A DNA stretch of 64,000 bases from Marinobacter zhejiangensis (lineage in GTDB: Bacteria > Pseudomonadota > Gammaproteobacteria > Pseudomonadales > Oleiphilaceae), in the NCBI RefSeq assembly GCF_900114775.1, contig NZ_FOUE01000003.1, positions 186,001 to 250,000 of the forward strand, read 5' to 3'. The notes under the pieces were generated by a model. It searched no databases and had not been told where the DNA came from. It worked only from the letters and a program-made list of their open reading frames with translations. Position 1 is the stretch's first letter, and each line of letters starts with the position of its first letter. This document shows, piece by piece, positions 58,672 to 64,000 of the stretch. Both the position numbers and the translations under genes were made by a program.

Positions 58672-59262
58672 ATGAACTCACAACGTTTCCTGCTGGTAGC
58701 AATAACCTCAATCCTTACGGCTTGCGGTGGTGGCGGCGGTTCTTCTGACAGCACTTCTGTTGTTGCCACCAGCCAGGAAGAGGCATCGACTGTTACGGAA
58801 ACCTCGCCGGCTCAACCCCAGGAAACACCACGGTGTGCCCAGACGGAATACCAGAAAGAGATGCTGGCTCGGGTCAACGAGGCGCGGTCGGTGGCTCGCA
58901 GTTGTGGCAACACCCACTTTGAGCCCGCGCCTGCATTGACCTTCAGTTGCGAGATTCACCCTGCGGCCCTGAACCACAGTCTGGACATGGCGACAAACAA
59001 CTTCTTCTCTCACACCGGTTCGGATGGTCTGCGTGTTTCCCACCGGATTACCGAAACCGGGTACGAATGGTCGGTTGTTGGCGAGAACATCGCGGCGGGC
59101 TTTCCCAATGTAGATCGTGTTATGGATGGGTGGCTAAAAAGTGAAGGGCATTGCCGGAACATTATGGATCCCCGCTTTCAGCACTTTGCCGTTGCGCGGG
59201 TGGATACCAACCAGGCGGATTATCCAAATTACTGGACCCAGGTTTTCGCGACCCCACGCTAG
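58672..59262 (+). CDS. CAP-domain (SCP/PR1-like) lipoprotein
   Basis: The 196-aa lipoprotein (FLLVAITSILTACGGGGGSS) has a Thr/Ser/Glu linker and a CAP domain: MLARVNEARSVARSCGNTHF, NHSLDMATNNFFSHTGSDGL, GYEWSVVGENIAAGFPNVDR and WLKSEGHCRNIMDPRFQHFA. The conserved His and Glu in SHTGS and GENIA and the second His in GHCRNIMD fit the family cavity. Bacterial CAP proteins are surface-located and of varied or unknown function. I use ATG 58672 so that the lipobox falls at residue 18. Confidence 0.85.
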   Translation: MNSQRFLLVAITSILTACGGGGGSSDSTSVVATSQEEASTVTETSPAQPQETPRCAQTEYQKEMLARVNEARSVARSCGNTHFEPAPALTFSCEIHPAALNHSLDMATNNFFSHTGSDGLRVSHRITETGYEWSVVGENIAAGFPNVDRVMDGWLKSEGHCRNIMDPRFQHFAVARVDTNQADYPNYWTQVFATPR

Positions 59263-59420
59263 TGCTTTCCCAGAGGGTGGGTGGCTCTGGCAGGGCTTGG
59301 CCTCCACACGCAAGAATCCGCATTTGAGATGGGAGGATTCTGGCATGGAAATCAGGGCGGGTAATCGGTAAGCTTGTTGGCCGAATTTTAACCAGTCCTG
59401 TTGCCCTCTGTGTGAATGTA

Positions 59421-59780
59421 ATGAGCCCTGCATCCCTGAAGTTGTTAATCTCCTCCTTCTCTCTCCTGGTCATGGTACTGGGAGCAATCCTGATGGCCTC
59501 GTCCTTCCGGGGCGGTGCCGATTCATTGGGTATGACCCTGGGTGCGTTGCTGATCCTCGTGCCTGCATCGGTAATGATGACCCGTCTGCCCAGGCTCTGG
59601 AAGTTTCAGGTCCAGACTCGTCACTGGTACCAGAACACCTACCCAGCGGCGGTGTCCGGAGATCGGCTGGCCTGTTTCTCCTGCGGTAGCGACGACATCG
59701 AAACCCGTACCATCAGCCGCCAAACCGGTCATAACGGTCATATCTGCGGCCAGTGCGATACCACGCTTTACTACTCCTGA
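59421..59780 (+). CDS. Small membrane protein with a C-terminal zinc ribbon
   Basis: The 119-aa protein has two hydrophobic helices (LLISSFSLLVMVLGAILMAS; MTLGALLILVPASVMM) and a cytoplasmic-type C-terminus with two CxxC knuckles (CFSCGSDDIETRT and HICGQCDTTLYYS), a likely zinc ribbon. A GTG at 59412 would add three residues. I recognise no named family. The ribosome-binding site is weak. Confidence 0.6.
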   Translation: MSPASLKLLISSFSLLVMVLGAILMASSFRGGADSLGMTLGALLILVPASVMMTRLPRLWKFQVQTRHWYQNTYPAAVSGDRLACFSCGSDDIETRTISRQTGHNGHICGQCDTTLYYS

Positions 59781-59896
59781 GTGACGGCCTGGGCTGTCGG
59801 GCCTTCTCAGGGTGAATGTAGTAGCCCGCTGTTACCCGCTGGTGCGGGGAAAAGCGCATCATGGTTCCGTTCGCCAATAACATGGAGGAAGGAACG

Positions 59897-60481
59897 ATGA
59901 CTACCAGTACCAAGCTTCTGTTGCTTGCGGGTGACTTTGTCGAAGACTACGAAACCATGGTGCCGTTTCAGGCACTCAGTATGCTGGGCTATGAGGTACA
60001 CGCGGTCTGTCCGGATAAGAAGGCCGGAGACAGCGTACGCACCGCCATCCATGATTTCGAAGGTGACCAGACCTATACCGAGAAGCCCGGGCACAACTTC
60101 GCGCTGACCTATGACTTCAGCGAGGTGTCTGAAGACGATTACGCAGGCCTGGTTATTCCTGGCGGCCGGGCACCGGAATACCTGCGGCTCAACCCTCGGG
60201 TGATTGAAATCGTCCAGGCCTTCAATGCCGCCAACAAGCCGATTGCGGCAGTTTGCCATGGCGCCCAGCTGCTGGCTGCTGCCGGTGTACTTGATGGTCG
60301 CGAGTGCAGCGCCTATCCTGCCTGTGGCCCCGATGTGAAAGCGGCTGGCGGTACTTACATGGACATTCCTGTGGATCAGGCCCACGTGCAGGGCAACCTG
60401 GTCACAGCACCAGCCTGGCCTGCACACCCTGCGTGGCTGGCGGCCTTTATCAAGCTGCTGGGGGCCAGCGTCTCACTGTAA
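59897..60481 (+). CDS. DJ-1/PfpI-family protein
   Basis: The 194-aa protein has the class-I glutamine-amidotransferase-like fold of the PfpI group: [20 protein letters not shown] (Glu of the triad region), [17 protein letters not shown] and the nucleophile elbow [17 protein letters not shown] (Cys-His). Members are proteases, glyoxalases or deglycases acting on stress-damaged proteins. The start ATG 59897 is set by a strong GGAGGAAGG sequence; an earlier in-frame ATG at 59861 has none. It lies 81 bases before the RHH gene. Confidence 0.9.
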   Translation: MTTSTKLLLLAGDFVEDYETMVPFQALSMLGYEVHAVCPDKKAGDSVRTAIHDFEGDQTYTEKPGHNFALTYDFSEVSEDDYAGLVIPGGRAPEYLRLNPRVIEIVQAFNAANKPIAAVCHGAQLLAAAGVLDGRECSAYPACGPDVKAAGGTYMDIPVDQAHVQGNLVTAPAWPAHPAWLAAFIKLLGASVSL

Positions 60482-60562
60482 CGGTGTTTGATGCCAGCGA
60501 CCGGAGCCACTCTCGCTGCGGTCGCTGAACCGGAACCCTCAGCCATCGGCAAGGAAAACACC

Positions 60563-60877
60563 ATGTGTGAACTTTACGTTAAAGCCGACCCCATCCTGTA
60601 TGAGTCACGATCCCGTTCCCTGAGGATTCGTGGTGTTGTCACCACCCTGAGGCTGGAAAACCAGTTCTGGGACATTCTCCGGGAAATTGCCGAGGTTGAC
60701 GGCATGACCACAAACCAGCTGATTACCAAGCTCTATGACGAAGTACTCGAGTTGCGGGGAGAAGTGGTCAATTTCGCTTCCTTCCTGCGGGTAAGCTGCT
60801 GCCGCTACCTGGCTCAGCGCGAAGCCAGGACGGTACCTTTGATGGTGGTGGGCCGGGACGCCAGCGCCCAGGCCTGA
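60563..60877 (+). CDS. Ribbon-helix-helix domain protein
   Basis: The 104-aa protein has a ribbon-helix-helix pattern at residues about 20-65: SRSLRIRGVVTTLRLENQFW (strand), DILREIAEVDGMTTNQLITK (helices) and LYDEVLELRGEVVNFASFLR. The family (RHH_4) binds DNA as dimers. I use ATG 60563 with AAGGA upstream; an in-frame start at 60488 adds 25 residues without similarity. Its target is unknown and it may be co-transcribed with the PfpI gene. Confidence 0.78.
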   Translation: MCELYVKADPILYESRSRSLRIRGVVTTLRLENQFWDILREIAEVDGMTTNQLITKLYDEVLELRGEVVNFASFLRVSCCRYLAQREARTVPLMVVGRDASAQA

Positions 60878-60942
60878 ACGCTGGCAATTGTCACTTATCA
60901 TGGTAACGTCAGCTGAACGTGTAACCAGCAGGCGGGAAGCGG

Positions 60943-61788
60943 GTGAGTCAAAAAAACACGCAATGGTCATTTCAACGCACTTTTCAGGGAACGCTGGCCG
61001 CTATTGTGGCTATGGTCTGCGTGCCCTCCCTCGCTCAGGCCTCCGCGACTGGGGCATCTTTTTTGGAAGTTGGCGCCACTTGGTTCTATTTCGATTACCA
61101 GGAAGAGAGTGACAGCGGCCAGGTTCTCAATAAGGAAACCGGCGATATTCCCGGTGTTTTTATTGCCTGGACGCCGACCTTGGGGAGCCATGCCTGGGGC
61201 CGTCTGGAAGCGGGTTATGCCAGCCACTCCGTGGAGTACGATGGCCAAACCCAGGCCGGTGTGCCATTAACCACTCAAACCCATCAACGCCTGATTCACT
61301 ACGAAGCCCGCTTTGGCGGGGAGTGGCGAGGGGGTGAACTGGGGCTTCGGCCCTACCTGGCGGCCCGTTATCAACGCTGGGACCGGGAAATCCAACCAAC
61401 CGGCTTTTCCCTGGGACTGAATGAGGACTATCGCTGGTGGGAACTGGGCGGTGGAATTGCCGCTTGCACTTCATCGCTGTCCTGGGCGTCGGACCTGTGC
61501 CTGGATCTTGGGGTATTCAGGACTACCCGTGGGGAGGTGGAGGTTGCCCTGGGCAATGATCCGGACAACTACCCGGTGCTGGAACAGGGCGATGGCACCG
61601 GTTACCGGGTACAGCTGCAGTGGTCACCACAAGCGCTGCCCAGGCTGTTGGTCAGCCTTTACCATGCCGCCTGGGATTTCGAACGCAGCAATACCGAGCT
61701 GGTGCGGGTCGGTTTTGCCCAGTTGCGGATTCGTGAGCCGGCCAGTGAGTCCAGCCGTCAGGGGGTGAGGGTAGCGCTGCGGTTTTAG
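60943..61788 (+). CDS. Putative outer-membrane beta-barrel protein
   Basis: The 281-aa precursor begins at GTG 60943 and has a signal peptide (LAAIVAMVCVPSLAQASATG). The mature sequence shows repeated amphipathic strands (ATWFYFDYQEES, GRLEAGYASHSVEY, RLIHYEARFGGEW, RVQLQWSPQALPRLLVSLYH) and ends in Phe (GVRVALRF), as outer-membrane barrels do. It lacks similarity to a named porin that I can recognise. The gene stands alone and converges on the lipoprotein gene at 61810. Confidence 0.7.
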   Translation: MSQKNTQWSFQRTFQGTLAAIVAMVCVPSLAQASATGASFLEVGATWFYFDYQEESDSGQVLNKETGDIPGVFIAWTPTLGSHAWGRLEAGYASHSVEYDGQTQAGVPLTTQTHQRLIHYEARFGGEWRGGELGLRPYLAARYQRWDREIQPTGFSLGLNEDYRWWELGGGIAACTSSLSWASDLCLDLGVFRTTRGEVEVALGNDPDNYPVLEQGDGTGYRVQLQWSPQALPRLLVSLYHAAWDFERSNTELVRVGFAQLRIREPASESSRQGVRVALRF

Positions 61789-61809
61789 GGCCGCAGCGCT
61801 GGTTCGGGG

Positions 61810-62733
61810 TTAAGCCTGTGGTACCGGATAGCCTACGCCACTGTATGTGACCGTGTAATCGGCGCCACAGCCACTGAACTCTGCGGTTGCGACTGGTCCG
61901 GAATTATCGGATACGGTAATGGTTCCGCTCATAAACCCACTGCCATCGGTGCAAATAATCATGCCCGTTGCAGTGAAGTCTACATACCCCAGTTCCTGGT
62001 GATAGACCCTGGCATTGACGGTGAAGCCGGTATTGTTATCGCCGCTGACCGTGACATTGGTGACCCGGTAACGCTCTCCATCGCTGCCGGTAAAGTCGGT
62101 GGTGTAGGTGCAGTTATCCAGCATCTCACCGGTACAGCTGATGGAGCCGGCGCTGTTCTGGCTTTCCCCCAGGTAGCTGTAGGTAATGTCGAACTCTGCA
62201 TCGTAACTGTTGTCGCCCAGGGTGATGTCCACCCAGCCGTTAAGGATCAGGTTGCCCCCTTCGGCAGGCTCGCAGTAATCGTTGTAGTCCACTCGGTAGT
62301 GGTTCTGATTGTACGCCGTAACGTCAGCGCTACCGCCGCAACTGCCTGGCATACTTTGAGTATCAGCTGCCGAGGGCAGGGTGCCGGCCTGAACCAGGGT
62401 TACGGACAGTTCCACAATCTCCTCGACGGTACCGACCTGGTCCGCCTCTACTGCAATCGGGAAGTTGAACGCATCCTGGGCATAGATGGCCTGGCCGGAT
62501 GCCTGGCGGCTGGCCTCGGAAACGGCAATAGCTTCTCCTTCTGAGCTGACGCTGGCCTGGGACGAGTTGAAGGTGACGCCACCAGAGGTGCCCCCGTCGT
62601 CATCACCGCCACCGCCACCCCCGCAGGCTGCCAGCCCCAAGGCGCTGGCCAGGATCAGGGCTTTGCTGAGGTGAGAGAATGGGTTTTTGTCATTGGTTTC
62701 CATATCAGTACGCTCCATATTGGTATGGTCCAT
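61810..62733 (-). CDS. Glycine-rich lipoprotein, unknown
   Basis: The 307-aa protein has a lipobox in ASALGLAACGGGGGGDDDGG and an Asp/Gly linker typical of Gammaproteobacteria lipoproteins. The mature part holds many polar strands (NLILNGWVDITLGDNSYDAE, GNLILNG-type repeats) and three cysteine pairs, as in extracellular beta-rich proteins. Three in-frame ATG codons occur in a 15-base tandem repeat at its start (62733, 62718, 62703), so the precise start is uncertain. Function unknown. Confidence 0.65.
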   Translation of the reverse strand: MDHTNMERTDMETNDKNPFSHLSKALILASALGLAACGGGGGGDDDGGTSGGVTFNSSQASVSSEGEAIAVSEASRQASGQAIYAQDAFNFPIAVEADQVGTVEEIVELSVTLVQAGTLPSAADTQSMPGSCGGSADVTAYNQNHYRVDYNDYCEPAEGGNLILNGWVDITLGDNSYDAEFDITYSYLGESQNSAGSISCTGEMLDNCTYTTDFTGSDGERYRVTNVTVSGDNNTGFTVNARVYHQELGYVDFTATGMIICTDGSGFMSGTITVSDNSGPVATAEFSGCGADYTVTYSGVGYPVPQA

Positions 62734-62918
62734 ATCGGTGTTTGCCTTTGGTGACTTCGTCGGTTGACCTTGTTGGTTTGCTCAACGTTGTGGCTGCAGT
62801 CGCCTTTGTGATGATTGCAAGCCTGAAGTTATTGTTATGGAAGCAGTATAGTTGGTGATGGGGGTAACATCACAAAAGAAACGATATCCTAATATTTGCA
62901 AAGCAGCGTAGGCGGGCC

Positions 62919-63440
62919 ATGAGCGAAAACAGTCGGAATCTTGTCTTGATCGGGATGCCTGGCAGCGGCAAAAGCACCGTTGGGGTTCTGTTGGCGAAGG
63001 CACTGGCGATGGGTTTCATCGATACTGACCTTCTGATTCAGGCGGATCAGGGCCGGACGCTGCAGGCGATTGCCGATGAGGAGGGCTATGAGCGCTTTCG
63101 TCACATCGAAGAGGCAGTGCTGAGCCGGCTGGAGGTATCCGGGCAGGTGATCTCGACAGGTGGTAGCGCGGTCTACAGTGACCGGGCGATGAATCACCTC
63201 AAACAGAATGGGGTGGTGGTTTTTCTGGATGTTCCCCTGGCGACGGTGCAGGCGCGGATTGGTGATTACAGCCTGCGAGGGATTTCAAAACGACCAGACC
63301 AATCCCTGGAGGATCTGTTCAGGGAGCGCCATCAACTCTATGCCCGATACGCGGACATCACCATCAAGGGTGACGCTGGCTCCCAGGGGGACATCTGCAA
63401 GGCCGTTCGCTCGGCATTTGCAGACTATAACGTTCGTTAG
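62919..63440 (+). CDS. Shikimate-kinase-like P-loop kinase
   Basis: The 173-aa protein has the P-loop GMPGSGKSTVG (residues 12-22), the substrate region FIDTDLLIQ (DxD), YERFRHIEEAVL (Arg for shikimate, FRxxE) and the lid RPDQSLEDLFRERHQLYARY. The GGG loop of AroK reads STGGSAVYSD, with Ser in the third position, so it could be an AroK paralog with an altered substrate. The start ATG has a modest ribosome-binding site. It stands alone between divergent and convergent genes. Confidence 0.82.
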   Translation: MSENSRNLVLIGMPGSGKSTVGVLLAKALAMGFIDTDLLIQADQGRTLQAIADEEGYERFRHIEEAVLSRLEVSGQVISTGGSAVYSDRAMNHLKQNGVVVFLDVPLATVQARIGDYSLRGISKRPDQSLEDLFRERHQLYARYADITIKGDAGSQGDICKAVRSAFADYNVR

Positions 63441-63446
63441 CGAGCA

Positions 63447-63495
63447 AGAAAAAACGGCAGCCGCCGGGGTATTCCGGCTCTTACTTCGGCTGCCG
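63447..63495 (-). terminator. Intrinsic terminator of the YbaK gene
   Basis: CGGCAGCCG (63455-63463) pairs with CGGCTGCCG (63487-63495), with a nested CCGG stem in the loop. On the minus strand the stem is followed by TTTTTTCTT (63454-63446), a proper U-tract. It lies 21 bases past the YbaK stop and could also end the plus-strand kinase transcript. Confidence 0.85.
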
Positions 63496-63515
63496 CAGGG
63501 TCAACGGCTCGGCGT

Positions 63516-63971
63516 TTAGAAGTGAACGACGTGAGGCCGCACCAAGCGTTCATAATCCTGGTAGCTCATTTTCATCACCTCGTCGTGGCTACCTGCATTG
63601 AACGCAATGCTTTCATCCTCCCTCAAATGTTCACTGACAAACGTTTCCATGTTGTACAGGTTGCCAAACGGTGGCATGGCGCCCACATCGCAATCCGGAA
63701 ATGCATCCCGCAGTTCGTTTTCATCCGCCAGGGTGATGTCGCTGGCGCCGATGGCTTTGCCCAGCTGGGCCAGGTGGACCTGATCGGTGGCGGGTAATAC
63801 CGCCATGCCAATGCGGCCCCGGGCCTTGAAGATGACGGATTTCGCGAAGGCTTTGCCGGGAATATGGGCGGCTTGTGCCGTGCGCATGGCGTCTGGGGTG
63901 GGCGAGTGAATGGCGGTCTGGTAACGGACCGGGTGCTCGTCCAGGTAGTGTTGGAGTCTTTCGCTGATCAT
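63516..63971 (-). CDS. YbaK/EbsC-family aminoacyl-tRNA deacylase-like protein
   Basis: The 151-aa protein has the YbaK fold pattern: YQTAIHSPTPDAMRTAQAAH, FAKSVIFKARGRIGMAVLPA (Lys in the catalytic strand), ASDITLADENELRDAFPDCD, VGAMPPFGNLYNMETFVSEH. Such proteins clear mischarged tRNA, for example Cys-tRNA(Pro) or Ala-tRNA(Pro). AGGGGTTCGCC lies before the ATG. It is the last gene of the window. Confidence 0.86.
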   Translation of the reverse strand: MISERLQHYLDEHPVRYQTAIHSPTPDAMRTAQAAHIPGKAFAKSVIFKARGRIGMAVLPATDQVHLAQLGKAIGASDITLADENELRDAFPDCDVGAMPPFGNLYNMETFVSEHLREDESIAFNAGSHDEVMKMSYQDYERLVRPHVVHF

Positions 63972-64000
63972 GGCGAACCCCTCCCTTCAGGTGTTGTGAA

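Overview
This window looks like chromosomal DNA from a marine gammaproteobacterium, most likely Marinobacter or a close relative. This is inferred from gene content and moderately high GC; no rRNA marker is present. Supporting signs are a Pseudomonas-like pycR-pycA-pycB locus, an SOS-controlled PA0069-type radical SAM gene and yebG, a rhombosortase, LutABC with a lactate permease, and an AapJQMP amino-acid importer. No tRNA, rRNA, prophage or CRISPR array was seen. The only mobile element found is a 270-bp non-autonomous one.

Layout. 1-8.3 kb: a TetR C-terminus, PadR regulator, nitronate monooxygenase, NTF2-like protein, RarD-type transporter and the aapJQMP operon on the minus strand. 8.3-14.4 kb: divergent pycR/pycA-pycB (anaplerotic pyruvate carboxylase), carbonic anhydrase, which can supply bicarbonate, and a lipoprotein hydrolase. 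14.4-21 kb: an FCD/GntR regulator facing lutA-lutB-lutC and a lactate permease, with two near-identical operator palindromes between them, then a solute-binding protein and a DMT exporter. 22-27.8 kb: DUF2244 protein, a MerR-controlled epimerase, an SOS-controlled radical SAM protein, a beta-CASP nuclease and LrgAB-like membrane proteins.

27.8-32.7 kb is the least ordinary protein-coding region. An AT-richer gap is followed by a four-gene module: a receiver-like protein, an MglA/Ras-like small GTPase and two roadblock/LC7 proteins. It ends in a terminator and faces a minus-strand gene that joins a degenerate kinase-like domain to a complete metallophosphoesterase. 32.7-36.7 kb encodes a three-subunit, cysteine-type formate dehydrogenase-like complex with a flavin/NAD and Fe-S electron-transfer arm. 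36.8-46.1 kb: PhoD-like phosphatase, a 59-aa zinc-ribbon protein, ATP-grasp protein, a membrane AraC regulator opposite a penicillin/AHL acylase lipoprotein, yebG with a LexA box, DUF1499 lipoprotein, MBL hydrolase and rhombosortase.

At 46969-47238 lies a small element with 35-bp perfect terminal inverted repeats bounded by CTAG. Its two halves are diverged inverted copies. Each half folds into a long hairpin with a conserved TGGTT apical loop, while the stem sequences differ between halves and still pair perfectly. It sits between the stop codon of a small two-gene operon and that operon's terminator. I regard this as the most novel nucleotide-level structure in the window.

48-64 kb: an unknown exported protein, an AcrR-like regulator with a classic palindromic operator and a tripartite RND efflux operon, an FMN glutamate-synthase-like protein, several small exported or lipoprotein genes, a DJ-1/PfpI protein, an RHH protein, a beta-barrel candidate, a shikimate-kinase-like protein and a YbaK deacylase.
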